Below are positions 1-8,970 of a stretch of DNA of 64,000 nucleotides, one piece after another. The stretch is from Erwinia aphidicola (GTDB lineage: Bacteria > Pseudomonadota > Gammaproteobacteria > Enterobacterales > Enterobacteriaceae), in assembly GCF_014773485.1 (NCBI RefSeq), contig NZ_JACXBP010000004.1, positions 62,001 through 126,000 on the forward strand. Reading direction: 5' to 3'. The translations under genes and the position numbers were made by a program. The notes under the pieces were generated by a model that did not search any database, was not told the origin of the DNA, and saw nothing but the letters and a program-made list of their open reading frames with translations. Each line of letters opens with the position of its first letter. Positions within the stretch are counted from its first letter, which is position 1.

Positions 1-1
1 G

Positions 2-178
2 CTCGGCTTCGCCATCACCATAATGATGATTGGTAAAAAGAGCCTGCTGCCGTGGTTTATTGGCGGATTCTTCGCGGTGCTGTACCTGAAGGTCGATATC
101 ATGGCGATGGCGATTTTCGGCACCTGCGTCGCGTTCCTGATTAAAGGCCTGGGAAAAACAGAAGGGGCTTCCTCATGA
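2..178 (+). CDS. dgaC: PTS system mannose/sorbose-family IIC component, C-terminal end (partial)
   Basis: The open frame enters from the left edge and ends at TGA 176-178, giving the last 58 residues of a membrane protein. It shows two hydrophobic segments and a short polar tail ending GKTEGASS. Its stop overlaps the ATG of the next gene (ATGA), as is usual for the IIC-IID pair of mannose-family PTS permeases. The downstream genes dgaD, dgaE and dgaF identify the operon as the D-glucosaminate PTS, so this should be its IIC channel subunit. The symbol rests on context, since too little of the protein is visible to name it alone. Confidence 0.8.
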   Translation, partial: LGFAITIMMIGKKSLLPWFIGGFFAVLYLKVDIMAMAIFGTCVAFLIKGLGKTEGASS

Positions 179-1032
179 GCAATACCGCTATTCCACAAGA
201 GCTGCTGGATCGCGCTCGCGCAAGCAAAACGCTGACGCGCCGAGACATCACCAAAGCCTGGTTTATCTACTGGCTGGGTGCGGAGGTTTCAAACTCTTAT
301 GAACGCTTACAGAGCCTGATTTTTTGCGCCTCCATGACGCCGATCATCAAGAAACTCTATCCTGAAAAAGAGGAGCGGGCTGAGGCGTTGAAACGCCATC
401 TGAATTTCTTCAACAGCGAGCAGACCTTCGGCGCGGTGATCCAGGGCGTGGCGATCGCGATGGAAGAGCAGAAAACCCGAGGCGAAGCGATCTCCGATGC
501 CTCAATCACCGGGATCAAGACCGGGTTGATGGGGCCGCTAGCGGGGATCGGCGACTCGGTGATCTGGGCCGCAGTGATGCCGCTGCTGATCGCGATCTTT
601 ATCCCGTTTGCCGCCAACGGCAGCGCGTTCGGCGGCATTATGCCACTGATGCTGTATACCGCCATCACCCTGGCGGTGAGCTATGGGCTGGCACATAAAG
701 GCTATACGCTGGGGCGCGAGTCGATCATCGGGCTGTTGCAGGGGGGCAGGATCAAAGAGCTGATCTACGGTGCCAACGTGCTGGGATTGATCATGATGGG
801 GGCGCTGTCCGCCAGCTACGTGAAGATCACCACGCCGTTTAAGATCGTCGCTCTTGAAGGATCGGAAGTGGTATTTCAGCAGATCCTCGATTCGATCGCC
901 CCGGGCCTGCTGCCACTGGCGGCGGTATTTTCCATCTATTTCTACCTGGTGAAAAAAGGGCCGCGTTACACCACTATTCTGCTGTCGGTGGTGGTGATTA
1001 GCCTGCTCGGCTCACTAACCGGTTTGTTATAA
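175..1032 (+). CDS. dgaD: PTS system D-glucosaminate-specific IID component
   Basis: This 285-residue protein is a mannose/fructose/sorbose-family IID subunit. The N-terminal part carries the family segment around residues 22-45 (ITKAWFIYWLGAEVSNSYER) and the central GIGDSVIWA motif near 124-132. Hydrophobic stretches follow and the last helix lies at the C-terminus. IID forms the inner-membrane channel with IIC and takes phosphate through IIAB. The ATG overlaps the dgaC stop, which indicates translational coupling. Ten bases separate it from dgaE. The substrate is inferred from the dgaEF neighbours, which encode D-glucosaminate-6-phosphate breakdown in Salmonella. In Salmonella this operon depends on sigma-54 and the activator DgaR; neither the promoter nor dgaR lies inside the window. 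Confidence 0.9.
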   Translation: MSNTAIPQELLDRARASKTLTRRDITKAWFIYWLGAEVSNSYERLQSLIFCASMTPIIKKLYPEKEERAEALKRHLNFFNSEQTFGAVIQGVAIAMEEQKTRGEAISDASITGIKTGLMGPLAGIGDSVIWAAVMPLLIAIFIPFAANGSAFGGIMPLMLYTAITLAVSYGLAHKGYTLGRESIIGLLQGGRIKELIYGANVLGLIMMGALSASYVKITTPFKIVALEGSEVVFQQILDSIAPGLLPLAAVFSIYFYLVKKGPRYTTILLSVVVISLLGSLTGLL

Positions 1033-1042
1033 GGAGCGCCTC

Positions 1043-2152
1043 ATGACAGGGAATATCTATCAAAGTCTGGGCCTGAAAAGGGTGATTAACGCCTGCGGAA
1101 AAATGACCATCCTCGGCGTTTCCAGCGTGCCCGCCAGCGTAATGGCGGCGGTGGCGCAGGCCGCAGGCAGCTTTGTTGAAATTGATGCGCTGGTGGATCG
1201 CGTGGGCGAGCGGGTGTCTGAGTTTACCGGCGGGCAGGACAGCTACGTGACCTCCTGCGCCACGGCGGGCATTGCCATTGCCGTCGCGGCGGCGGTCAGC
1301 CGCGGCGAGCCGGATCGCGTGGCGCAGCTGCCGGACAGCAGCGGCATGGCGAATGAGGTTGTGATGCTGCGCGGGCATAACGTTGATTATGGCGCCTCGA
1401 TAATGAGCGCCATCCGCCTGGGGGGCGGGCGCATTGTTGAAGTGGGGCACAGTAATCTGGCCTACCTGTGGCAGCTGGAAAAAGCCGTTACGCCACAGAC
1501 CGCCGCGCTGCTGTATGTGAAGTCGCACCATGCGGTACAGAAAGGGATGCTGACGCTGGAGACCTTCGTTGAGGTGGCGCGCAGCCACCGGCTGCCGCTG
1601 ATTGTCGATGCGGCGGCGGAAGAGGACCTGCGGCGCTACGTAGCGGCCGGGGCTGATATGGTGATCTACAGCGGGGCGAAGGCGTTTAACGCGCCCACCT
1701 CGGGTTTTATTACCGGGGGTAAGCAGGGGATCGGCTGGTGTAAGGCGCAGCATAACGGCATTGCGCGGGCGATGAAGATTGGTAAGGAAAATATGGTCGG
1801 TCTGGTGAAGGCGCTGGAGCTGTATCACCAGGATCAGAATCATGCATCGGCGGATGCGCTGCTGCCGGCAGTGGCGGCAATCAACGCGCTGACGGGCTTT
1901 GCCGCCGATATTGAACAGGATGAGGCCGGGCGTGCTATCTGGCGCATTCGTATCACCGTGGATGCCGTGCTGCTGGGGCTGAATGCACGCGAAGTGGTCG
2001 AACTGCTGCGCCATGGCGACATCGCGATTTACCCACGCTGCTATGCGCTGCATCTGGGCGTTTTCAGCCTCGATCCCCGCACGCTGGCGCAGGGCGAGCT
2101 GAGTCTTATCGTCGATCGGCTGGCAGAGATCGCTAAACAACAGGGAGAGTGA
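1043..2152 (+). CDS. dgaE: D-glucosaminate-6-phosphate ammonia-lyase (PLP-dependent)
   Basis: This 369-residue protein belongs to the SelA-like fold-type I PLP enzymes. The likely Schiff-base lysine is Lys213 in the motif YSGAKAF, and the upstream IVDAAAEEDL segment fits the PLP-ring aspartate region. In Salmonella DgaE converts D-glucosaminate 6-phosphate to 2-keto-3-deoxy-6-phosphogluconate and ammonia. It sits directly between the IID permease gene and dgaF, one base before the latter, so the three act as uptake, deamination and aldol cleavage. Proteins of this kind are often annotated SelA-like. The absence of any tRNA-Sec machinery here and the operon context favour the lyase. Confidence 0.88.
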   Translation: MTGNIYQSLGLKRVINACGKMTILGVSSVPASVMAAVAQAAGSFVEIDALVDRVGERVSEFTGGQDSYVTSCATAGIAIAVAAAVSRGEPDRVAQLPDSSGMANEVVMLRGHNVDYGASIMSAIRLGGGRIVEVGHSNLAYLWQLEKAVTPQTAALLYVKSHHAVQKGMLTLETFVEVARSHRLPLIVDAAAEEDLRRYVAAGADMVIYSGAKAFNAPTSGFITGGKQGIGWCKAQHNGIARAMKIGKENMVGLVKALELYHQDQNHASADALLPAVAAINALTGFAADIEQDEAGRAIWRIRITVDAVLLGLNAREVVELLRHGDIAIYPRCYALHLGVFSLDPRTLAQGELSLIVDRLAEIAKQQGE

Positions 2153-2153
2153 A

Positions 2154-2900
2154 ATGCAACATATTAATTTTTATCGCGGACGCGTGGCGATTAACGTTCT
2201 GGCCTGCGATCTGGTAAACGCACGCGAGGTGTATGACGCGTCTGAAGGCCATGCGGTGATTGGCGTGCTGTCATCGCAGTTTGCGGATGTCGGGCAGGGC
2301 GTGCAGGAAGTGGAGCTATGGACCAGCTTCATTCCGGCGATCTCTGTCGGGCTGGGGGCGGGCGACCCGACGCAGTATGCCAAAGCTGCGCTGATTGCTG
2401 CCGCGACGCGCAGCGCGCACGTCAACCAGACGTTTACCGGGGCGGGGTTCGCTGCCGGGGCGCTGGCGCTGGCGGGCAACGCACATACCTGCATTAATGC
2501 GCTGGTCAGCCCGAGCGGGCAGCCGGGCAGGGTGATTATATCAACCGGAGAACGCAGCGGGCAGCAGCAGCCGGTACTGGCGGATTGCGATAGCGCAGTC
2601 TGCATGATGCTTGATATGGGGGCGCACGCGGCGAAGTTTTTCCCAATGGGCGGTGAGAAATCGCTGGCGGAGTTAAAAGCACTGGCGGAAAGCGCGGTGC
2701 GCCAGGGGATGACGATGATCGAACCGACCGGCGGCATCGATCTGGCAAACTTCAGCGTGATACTGGAAACCTGCCTGCGCGCGGGCGTGCCGAAAGTCAT
2801 GCCGCACATCTACAGTTCGATTATTGATAAGCAGAGCGGCAGAACGCGCCCGGAAGATGTGGCAAATCTGATGCAGCAGGTGAAAGCGCTGCTGTCGTAA
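2154..2900 (+). CDS. dgaF: 2-dehydro-3-deoxy-6-phosphogluconate aldolase (KDGP aldolase family)
   Basis: The protein is 248 residues, the size of Salmonella DgaF, and belongs to a KDGP aldolase family separate from Entner-Doudoroff Eda. Near residues 161-170 it has the segment KFFPMGGEKS, typical of a class I aldolase barrel with phosphate-binding Gly/Ser residues. Further on it has EPTGGIDL, a phosphate-loop-like turn. It would cleave KDPG to pyruvate and glyceraldehyde 3-phosphate, the last step of D-glucosaminate breakdown. ATG 2154 follows the dgaE stop by one base. It is the last gene of the operon, and a hairpin separates it from the convergent npr gene. Confidence 0.88.
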   Translation: MQHINFYRGRVAINVLACDLVNAREVYDASEGHAVIGVLSSQFADVGQGVQEVELWTSFIPAISVGLGAGDPTQYAKAALIAAATRSAHVNQTFTGAGFAAGALALAGNAHTCINALVSPSGQPGRVIISTGERSGQQQPVLADCDSAVCMMLDMGAHAAKFFPMGGEKSLAELKALAESAVRQGMTMIEPTGGIDLANFSVILETCLRAGVPKVMPHIYSSIIDKQSGRTRPEDVANLMQQVKALLS

Positions 2901-2920
2901 TGCCTGCCAGCTAAATAACA

Positions 2921-2940
2921 AGGCCGGTGAATACCGGCCT
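2921..2940. terminator. Bidirectional hairpin terminator between dgaF and npr
   Basis: An 8-bp perfect stem (AGGCCGGT / ACCGGCCT) with a GAAT loop lies between the convergent stops. Read on the minus strand it is followed by TTGTTATTT, so it is the better terminator for the npr-rapZ-ptsN transcript. On the plus strand the downstream T content is poor. Confidence 0.75.
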
Positions 2941-2947
2941 GAGAGGC

Positions 2948-3220
2948 TTAGTCTTCGTCGAACCCGGCGTTAAACAGGTCAATCACCGCCGCCAGCGCTT
3001 CCTCTTCCTGCAGGCCGCTGGCCTCCACTTCAATATGCCCACCCTTGGCGGAGTCGAGCATCAGCAGGGCAATCACGCTGCTGGCTTCTGCTTCCGTGCC
3101 GCTTTCATTGCGCAGCAGCACTTCTGCATCAAAACTCTGTACCAGCTCAAACAGCTTCATCGCCGGGCGGGCGTGCATGCCCAGCTTGTTTTTAATTTCA
3201 ACGGTTTGCTTCACGGTCAT
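2948..3220 (-). CDS. ptsO: Phosphocarrier protein NPr of the nitrogen PTS
   Basis: This 90-residue HPr-like protein has the phosphorylation site in LGMHARPAM, with the active histidine at residue 16. It passes phosphate from EI-Ntr (PtsP) to EIIA-Ntr (PtsN), a regulatory chain linked to nitrogen and potassium status. Its ATG overlaps the rapZ stop by four bases. As in E. coli it closes the rpoN-hpf-ptsN-rapZ-npr cluster. In E. coli the next gene is yrbL; here the neighbour is the dga sugar-PTS operon. The gene is also called npr. Confidence 0.97.
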   Translation of the reverse strand: MTVKQTVEIKNKLGMHARPAMKLFELVQSFDAEVLLRNESGTEAEASSVIALLMLDSAKGGHIEVEASGLQEEEALAAVIDLFNAGFDED

Positions 3221-4071
3221 GATTTGCGTTTTTCCAGCGTGCGATGACGGGACTGTACGTTTTTCCCGCGCGAGCGGAAATAATCTGCCAGCTGTTCGGC
3301 TATGTACACCGAGCGGTGTTTACCGCCGGTACAGCCAATCGCCACGGTCAGATAGCTGCGGTTATTGGTTTCCAGCATCGGTAACCACAGCTCAAGGTAG
3401 CTGCGCGTCTGGTAGATAAAATTGTGAACTTCGGTGTGGCGGTCAAGGAAGGCAGCAACCGGGCGGTCGAGGCCGGTCATAGGGCGCAGCTTCGGGTCCC
3501 AGTGCGGATTAGGCAGGAAGCGCACGTCAAACACGTAATCAGCATCAATCGGGATGCCGTGCTTGAAACCAAAGGACTCAAACACCATCGTCAGCTCGCG
3601 CTCGCGCTTGCCCAGCAGTCGGGTACGCAGCATTTCGGCCAGCTCGTGCACTGACATTTCCGAGGTGTCGATAATCAGGTCGGCGCGCGAACGCAGCGGC
3701 TCCAGCAGATCGCTCTCTTCATCGATCGCGCTTTCCAGCGACAGATTCTTGCTGGAGAGCGGATGCAGACGACGGGTATCGCTGTAACGGCGGATCAGCG
3801 TGTTGCGGTCGGCATCCAGGAACAGCAGCTGCGGCGAAAAACAGTCCGGCAGGCTGTTCAGTGCAGTTTCAAACACTTCCGGGGATTCCGGCATGTTACG
3901 CACGTCAATGCTCACCGCGGCGGACATGTTACGCTCAGAAAGTGAGCGAGCCAGGTCTGGCAGCAGTACCACGGGTAAGTTATCCACGCAGTAAAAGCCC
4001 ATATCTTCCAGCGCCCGCAGGGCGACTGATTTACCTGAGCCAGAACGTCCGCTGACGATCATCAGCACCAT
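3217..4071 (-). CDS. rapZ: RNase adapter protein RapZ
   Basis: This 284-residue protein has an N-terminal P-loop (GRSGSGKS, residues 8-15). A C-terminal domain contains the [16 protein letters not shown] segment and ends in the basic tail [10 protein letters not shown]. In E. coli RapZ binds glucosamine-6-phosphate and the sRNA GlmZ, presents GlmZ to RNase E, and so controls glmS expression. Length and all these regions match the family. It lies 41 bases downstream of ptsN and overlaps npr by four bases. The glmM gene of the same amino-sugar pathway is at 34-35 kb in this window. Confidence 0.97.
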   Translation of the reverse strand: MVLMIVSGRSGSGKSVALRALEDMGFYCVDNLPVVLLPDLARSLSERNMSAAVSIDVRNMPESPEVFETALNSLPDCFSPQLLFLDADRNTLIRRYSDTRRLHPLSSKNLSLESAIDEESDLLEPLRSRADLIIDTSEMSVHELAEMLRTRLLGKRERELTMVFESFGFKHGIPIDADYVFDVRFLPNPHWDPKLRPMTGLDRPVAAFLDRHTEVHNFIYQTRSYLELWLPMLETNNRSYLTVAIGCTGGKHRSVYIAEQLADYFRSRGKNVQSRHRTLEKRKS

Positions 4072-4112
4072 TAACTCTTCTCCCCGTTTGTCTCAACGCG
4101 ATACAACTGCGT

Positions 4113-4595
4113 TTAGCTCTCTTCGTGATCTTCCGTGATGATCTCATACAGATCTTCATCGGTCTGAGCGGCACGTAAACGGCGCAGCACCGTTTTATCG
4201 GCCAGGCGTTTGGCCACCAGCGACAGCGTGTGCAGATGCGTCTTGCACTGATCTGCCGGAACCAGCAGGGCAAACAGCAGGTCCACCGGCTGATTATCAA
4301 TGGCGTCAAACGCGATAGGCTGGTCAAGGCGGATAAACACGCCAACGGCGCGCAGCGTATCTTCTTCCAGCTTACCGTGCGGGATGGCAATGCCGTTGCC
4401 AATGCCGGTACTGCCCATACGCTCACGCGTCAGGATAGCTTCGAAAATTGTCTGGTGCGGCAGATTTAACTGCTTCGCTGCCAGCTCGCTGATAATTTCC
4501 AGCGCCCGTTTTTTGCTCTGACAGTGCACGCCATTACGGGTACATGCAACGCTCAATACGGAGCCCAGTTCCAGTTTCAGATCATTGTTCATCAT
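4113..4595 (-). CDS. ptsN: PTS nitrogen regulatory protein EIIA-Ntr
   Basis: This 160-residue EIIA domain protein has the phosphorylatable histidine in IAIPHGKL (His73). It is the terminal phosphate acceptor of the PTS-Ntr chain. In E. coli the unphosphorylated form regulates potassium transporters and KdpD. The start is a double ATG; I keep the first because it keeps the usual NNDLKL N-terminus in register with E. coli PtsN. The Shine-Dalgarno region is weak. A hairpin at 4680-4709 separates it from hpf, which may set its level relative to the genes upstream. Confidence 0.97.
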   Translation of the reverse strand: MMNNDLKLELGSVLSVACTRNGVHCQSKKRALEIISELAAKQLNLPHQTIFEAILTRERMGSTGIGNGIAIPHGKLEEDTLRAVGVFIRLDQPIAFDAIDNQPVDLLFALLVPADQCKTHLHTLSLVAKRLADKTVLRRLRAAQTDEDLYEIITEDHEES

Positions 4596-4679
4596 AGTTT
4601 CACTTAGGTATTCACTTGCACAGGGCGATAGCTCGAACCCGACATTCGGATCGCGAGATTAACATGCCGTATTGATTAA

Positions 4680-4709
4680 CGGCTCGTCTTCCCGAAGGAA
4701 CACGAGCCG
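4680..4709 (-). other. Hairpin between hpf and ptsN
   Basis: An 8-bp perfect stem (CGGCTCGT / ACGAGCCG) encloses a smaller inverted repeat, CTTCC..GGAA. On the coding (minus) strand it is not followed by a T-run, so it looks more like an RNA-processing or stabilising stem than a terminator. The 176-base spacer shows no other gene. Confidence 0.5.
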
Positions 4710-4771
4710 AAAACGCTCCCGGCTTAACTGATATTGGGTTCGCCGAAAAAACAATCAATGTACAGTGAAGT

Positions 4772-5059
4772 TTAGTGTTGTTTTAGCTTATCTTTATGTT
4801 TATTTAACTGGCGGGCGAGCTTATCAACCAGCCCGTCAATCGCCGCGTACATATCTTTATCTTCCGAGGTGGCGTGCAGCTCCCCACCGTTCACATGCAG
4901 CGTGGCATCTGCAATCTGTGTCACTTTCTCCACCTTTAACACGATATAGACCTGATTGATGCGGTCAAAGTAGTGTTCCAGTTTGGCAAACTTTTCAGTT
5001 AAAAAATCACGCAGTGGCTGGGTGATTTCAACGTGTTGTCCAGTGATATTGAGCTGCAT
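4772..5059 (-). CDS. hpf: Ribosome hibernation-promoting factor HPF
   Basis: This 95-residue protein is nearly identical in pattern to E. coli HPF (YhbH), including LNITGQHVEIT, the FDRINQVYIVLKVEK strand and the KLARQLNKHKDKLKQH tail. It binds the 30S subunit in stationary phase and promotes 100S ribosome dimers together with RMF. This is the short form without the extra dimerisation domain. It lies 22 bases downstream of rpoN, probably in one transcript with it. A Shine-Dalgarno-like AGAAGGAAG precedes the ATG. Confidence 0.97.
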   Translation of the reverse strand: MQLNITGQHVEITQPLRDFLTEKFAKLEHYFDRINQVYIVLKVEKVTQIADATLHVNGGELHATSEDKDMYAAIDGLVDKLARQLNKHKDKLKQH

Positions 5060-5081
5060 AGTGTCTTCCTTCTCAGTGCTT

Positions 5082-6515
5082 TCAGACCAGCTGTTTGCGC
5101 TGGTTTGATGGTGGGATGGATAAAGACTCTCGGTATTTTGCCACAGTGCGCCGGGCCACCATAATCCCCTGATCGGAAAGAAGGGTGGTGAGCTTGCTGT
5201 CGCTGAGCGGTTTGGCGGGATTCTCCGCCGAGATTAATTTCTTCACCAGCGCACGGATCGCCGTGGAGGAGGCTTCGCCACCACCCTCGGTATTGACGTG
5301 GCTGGAGAAAAAATACTTCAGTTCAAAAATGCCGCGCGGGCTGTGCAGGTATTTCTGTGTGGTCACGCGCGAGATAGTCGACTCGTGCATTTCTACGGCG
5401 CTGGCAATATCGGCCAACACCATCGGACGCATGAACTCTTCACCCTGTTCGAAAAAGGCCTGCTGCTGGTCGACGATACAGCGCGTCACCTTCAGCAGCG
5501 TGTCGTTGCGGCTTTCCAGGCTTTTAATCAGCCACTTTGCTTCCTGCAGATTGCTGCGAATAAACTGCGTGTCGCTGTCGCTGCGCGAGCTGGCGCCGAG
5601 GGAAGCGTAATGCTGGTTGATCTTCAGGCGCGGCACGCTGTCGGCGTTGAGTTCCACCGTCCAGCGATTGCTGGCTTTGCGCACCAGTACGTCCGGAATG
5701 ACGTATTCTGGTTCCTGGGTGTTGATCGACTGGCCCGGGCGCGGGTCGAGGGTCTGGATCAGCTGCATCGCCCCTTTCAGCACCTCTTCCTTCAGGCGGG
5801 TGACGCGCATCAGGCTGCGGAAGTCGTGGTTTGCCAGCAGATCCAGGTGCTCGCCGACGATCAGGCGCGCCTCTTTCAGCAGTGGAAAATCAGTCGGAAA
5901 CTGAGAGAGCTGCACCATCAGGCAGTCGCGCAGATCGCGGGCGCAGACGCCGACCGGGTCAAAACGCTGCACGCGCTTCAGCACCGCTTCAACTTCATCC
6001 ATCGACAGCTCGTCATCACCAATGCTGCCGAGGATTTCATCCAGCGTCACGGTGAGATAGCCTGTATCGTCAACCGCATCAACAATTGAGGTTGCTATCG
6101 CGCGGTCAGTGTCGGTAAACGGCGTCAGCTCAACCTGCCACATCAGGTAATCCTGCAGCGTCTGGGTGGTTTCACCCTGGTAGACCGGCAGTTCATCATC
6201 ATGATAGTCAGTGCCCGTACCGGATGGCGTGCCGGCGGTGTAGATCTCATCCCAGGTGGCATCGAGCGGCAGCTCTTCCGGCATGTCCTTCTGTTCCAGC
6301 GCTTCGCGGGTATCCAGCGCTTCGGTTTCCTGATATTCGCGGGTATCAACTTCTTCGTGAATGTCGGTCTGTTCAAGCAACGGGTTACTTTCCAGCGCCA
6401 GCTGAATTTCCTGCTGTAGTTCAAGCGTAGAGAGTTGCAGCAGGCGAATGGCCTGCTGCAGTTGTGGCGTCATGGCAAGCTGTTGGCTCAGCCTGAGTTG
6501 TAAACCTTGCTTCAT
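5082..6515 (-). CDS. rpoN: RNA polymerase sigma-54 factor
   Basis: The protein is 477 residues, the same as E. coli RpoN. The N-terminal activator-interaction region is Gln/Leu-rich ([23 protein letters not shown]). An acidic linker follows (about 50-110), then the core-binding domain and the HTH region. The invariant RpoN box [10 protein letters not shown] is at residues 454-463 and recognises the -24 element. It lies 48 bases downstream of lptB and 22 bases before hpf, the standard enterobacterial order. The dga operon at the left end depends on sigma-54 in Salmonella, so regulator and possible client are about 2 kb apart. Confidence 0.98.
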   Translation of the reverse strand: MKQGLQLRLSQQLAMTPQLQQAIRLLQLSTLELQQEIQLALESNPLLEQTDIHEEVDTREYQETEALDTREALEQKDMPEELPLDATWDEIYTAGTPSGTGTDYHDDELPVYQGETTQTLQDYLMWQVELTPFTDTDRAIATSIVDAVDDTGYLTVTLDEILGSIGDDELSMDEVEAVLKRVQRFDPVGVCARDLRDCLMVQLSQFPTDFPLLKEARLIVGEHLDLLANHDFRSLMRVTRLKEEVLKGAMQLIQTLDPRPGQSINTQEPEYVIPDVLVRKASNRWTVELNADSVPRLKINQHYASLGASSRSDSDTQFIRSNLQEAKWLIKSLESRNDTLLKVTRCIVDQQQAFFEQGEEFMRPMVLADIASAVEMHESTISRVTTQKYLHSPRGIFELKYFFSSHVNTEGGGEASSTAIRALVKKLISAENPAKPLSDSKLTTLLSDQGIMVARRTVAKYRESLSIPPSNQRKQLV

Positions 6516-6563
6516 ATTCAGAATATTAATTCCCCAGAAATCTTACCGAATGTGAACACCTTA

Positions 6564-7289
6564 TCAGAGTCTGAACTCTTCACCCAAATAGACGCGCTTA
6601 ACTTGCTCATCGGCCAGGATCGCTTCCGGGGTGCCATGGGCGATCAGATGCCCCTGGCTGACGATATAGGCTCGTTCGCAGACTGCCAGCGTTTCGCGTA
6701 CGTTATGGTCGGTGATCAACACGCCCAGACCGCTGTCACGCAGGTGCTCAATAATCTTTTTAATATCAATGACGGAGATCGGGTCAACACCGGCAAAGGG
6801 CTCATCCAGCAGGATAAATTTCGGGTTAGCGGCCAGCGCGCGGGCAATCTCGACGCGGCGGCGTTCACCACCGGAAAGCGCCTGACCCAGGCTGTCGCGC
6901 AGGTGCTCAATGTGGAACTCGGCCAGCAGTTCATTCGCGCGGTCGTCGCGCTGCTCGCTGGTCAGGTCATCACGGATCTGCAGGACGGCCATCAGGTTGT
7001 CGTAAACGCTCAGACGACGGAAGATGGAGGCTTCCTGAGGCAGGTAGCCAATACCACGACGCGCACGGGCATGCAGTGGCAGAATACTGATGTCTTCATC
7101 GTCGATCACGATACGGCCCGCATCACGCGGCACAATCCCAACCACCATGTAGAAGGTGGTGGTTTTACCTGCACCGTTCGGGCCCAGCAGGCCGACGATT
7201 TCGCCGGATTTAACTTCCAGGCTGACATCTTCAACCACGCGACGGCCTTTGTAGGCCTTCGCCAGGTTTTCCGCAATTAAGGTTGCCAT
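6564..7289 (-). CDS. lptB: LPS export ABC transporter ATPase LptB
   Basis: This 241-residue ATPase has Walker A GPNGAGKT (36-43), signature [15 protein letters not shown] and Walker [14 protein letters not shown]. As a homodimer with LptFG in the inner membrane it powers extraction of lipopolysaccharide, which is handed to LptC and then LptA. The start is five bases from the lptA stop. It is part of the kdsD-kdsC-lptC-lptA-lptB operon. All motifs are intact and the length is typical. Confidence 0.98.
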   Translation of the reverse strand: MATLIAENLAKAYKGRRVVEDVSLEVKSGEIVGLLGPNGAGKTTTFYMVVGIVPRDAGRIVIDDEDISILPLHARARRGIGYLPQEASIFRRLSVYDNLMAVLQIRDDLTSEQRDDRANELLAEFHIEHLRDSLGQALSGGERRRVEIARALAANPKFILLDEPFAGVDPISVIDIKKIIEHLRDSGLGVLITDHNVRETLAVCERAYIVSQGHLIAHGTPEAILADEQVKRVYLGEEFRL

Positions 7290-7294
7290 GTTAG

Positions 7295-7843
7295 TTAGTT
7301 ACTCTTTTTCTGACCGTTTGACTGAGTGCCTTTATCCTGCAACTGCGACGGCACTAACACGGTGGTGACGCGTTTGCCGGTGCTGCCAAAGGCCTGCATT
7401 TTTTGCTCTTTGACCAGATAGGTGATTTTGTCACCTTTCACGTTGCTGTCGAGCTGTTCCAGATAAGCGTTGCCGGTCAGTTCGACCAGGTCTTTTGCGA
7501 GCTCGTAATGCATTTTCTGGGCGTGGCCCTGCACCGGCTTGCCGTTATCCTGCATCTGGTAGAAAGTTGCAGGATTACCATAGGCATCAACAATGGTTTT
7601 ATTGCTGTCGCCGCCCGGACGGGTCACCACCACTTTATCCGCGGTGATTTTGATCGAACCCTGGGTGACGATAACTTTGCCGGTAAAGGTAGCCACGTTG
7701 CCCTGCATATCCAGCGCCTGGTTTTCTGAATCGACGTTAACCGGTTTCTCGGAGTCGCCGGTCAGTGCCAGAGCGGGCAGGCTGGCGGCAAGCAGCAGTG
7801 ATGCCGTCAGAAGTTTAAGGCTGTTGTTCATTTTGAATTTCAT
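7295..7843 (-). CDS. lptA: Periplasmic LPS transport protein LptA
   Basis: From ATG 7843 this gives 182 residues with a signal peptide ([11 protein letters not shown]..., cleavage expected after LALA) and an OstA-type beta-jellyroll domain (about 30-150). I chose this start, not the longer frame from 7864, because MKFK matches the E. coli N-terminus. It also keeps the E. coli arrangement in which lptA begins inside the lptC 3' end, with an overlap of 29 bases. LptA bridges LptC to LptD across the periplasm. The C-terminal tail is polar and Lys/Gln-rich. Confidence 0.95.
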   Translation of the reverse strand: MKFKMNNSLKLLTASLLLAASLPALALTGDSEKPVNVDSENQALDMQGNVATFTGKVIVTQGSIKITADKVVVTRPGGDSNKTIVDAYGNPATFYQMQDNGKPVQGHAQKMHYELAKDLVELTGNAYLEQLDSNVKGDKITYLVKEQKMQAFGSTGKRVTTVLVPSQLQDKGTQSNGQKKSN

Positions 7844-8390
7844 AAGATGTTTTGACCTTTTCAATCAACTCGGCAGTTTTCTTCCGTAAATTCCCACGCA
7901 TCTTCATACCTGTAGAGTTAAAGCTGCGGCCATAAAGCGTAACCTGATCGTCTGAAGTGACATCCTGAGTGGTCAGGTTAATTTGAGCGTTATCGGTTTT
8001 AATCCGCTCAAGCTGAGCGTCTTTGGTCAGGCTGTTCACTTCCACATGACCATAGAGATAAAGCATGCGGTCATTAGTGAGCTTGGCTTTGTCCGCCCGC
8101 ACCGACCAGGTTGGAATTTTGTTTTCGTCGTAGGTCGTCATCACCGGGTTATCGAACCAGCTCACCGCTTCGGTCTGGAAGTAGGTGACCTTGTCTGACA
8201 CCAGCTTATAGCTCAGCGCGCCCTCAGGGTTGTACACCACCGTATGAGAATTATCGCTCATGTAGGTCGGTTCCGTGTCGTCACTCCGGGTAGCGTTGCT
8301 ATCGCTGTCGTTTCCGGTCAGGTTCCAGCCGATCAGCACAATGGCGACCAGCGCCAGTATCAGCGTTATCCAGCGTCTTGTTTTGCTCAT
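7815..8390 (-). CDS. lptC: LPS export protein LptC
   Basis: This 191-residue bitopic inner-membrane protein has one N-terminal transmembrane helix (about residues 7-24, WITLILALVAIVLIGWNL) followed by a periplasmic OstA-like domain. It accepts LPS from LptB2FG and passes it to LptA. Its ATG overlaps the kdsC stop by four bases, and its 3' end overlaps lptA. Length and fold pattern match E. coli LptC. Confidence 0.96.
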   Translation of the reverse strand: MSKTRRWITLILALVAIVLIGWNLTGNDSDSNATRSDDTEPTYMSDNSHTVVYNPEGALSYKLVSDKVTYFQTEAVSWFDNPVMTTYDENKIPTWSVRADKAKLTNDRMLYLYGHVEVNSLTKDAQLERIKTDNAQINLTTQDVTSDDQVTLYGRSFNSTGMKMRGNLRKKTAELIEKVKTSYEIQNEQQP

Positions 8391-8953
8391 ACTGACTGCC
8401 CTTTGGCCTCTTCAAACTTACCTTGCGCGATCAAAATAAGATCGCAAATTTCCCTCACGGCACCGCGTCCACCGGCAATTCGGGTCACGTAGTCCGCACG
8501 GGGCAATAAAACAGGGTGTGCATCGGCCACGGTCACACTCAGGCCAACTTCCGCCATGACCGGCCAGTCGATCAGGTCATCACCAATATAGGCAACCTGC
8601 CCGGCACGAAGCGATAGTGTATCCAGAAGTTCACGGAAGGCCAAAAGCTTATCTGTCTGTCCCTGGTAAAGATGGGTAATTCCCAGCGTGGCGCAGCGAT
8701 CTTCCAGCAGTTTGGCTTTACGGCCGGTAATAATCGCCACTTCAATGCCGCTGGTCAGCAGGCAGCGAATGCCATAACCATCGCGCACGTTGAAGGCTTT
8801 GAGCTCTTCACCGTTATTTCCCTGGTAAATCACCCCGTCGGACATCACGCCGTCAACGTCACAAATCAACAGCTTAACTTGCTGTGCCTGCGCCATGACC
8901 TGCTGGCTGACTGCGCCATAACAGGTCTCAATGGTGGCTACTGGATTGCTCAT
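8387..8953 (-). CDS. kdsC: 3-deoxy-D-manno-octulosonate-8-phosphate phosphatase
   Basis: This 188-residue HAD-superfamily phosphatase has the catalytic aspartates Asp32 and Asp34 in ICDVDGVMSDG, and later the IGDDLIDWP metal-binding motif. It dephosphorylates Kdo-8-phosphate to Kdo for the LPS inner core. It lies 17 bases downstream of kdsD and overlaps lptC by four bases, so Kdo synthesis and LPS export are in one operon. Confidence 0.97.
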   Translation of the reverse strand: MSNPVATIETCYGAVSQQVMAQAQQVKLLICDVDGVMSDGVIYQGNNGEELKAFNVRDGYGIRCLLTSGIEVAIITGRKAKLLEDRCATLGITHLYQGQTDKLLAFRELLDTLSLRAGQVAYIGDDLIDWPVMAEVGLSVTVADAHPVLLPRADYVTRIAGGRGAVREICDLILIAQGKFEEAKGQSV

Positions 8954-8970
8954 TATTTTCAGTTCCTGGT

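Noticed and set aside
998-2140. Long minus-strand frame (380 codons) opposite dgaE
   Set aside because: It is a codon shadow of dgaE: rich in His, Arg and Gln, no ribosome site, no recognisable domain.
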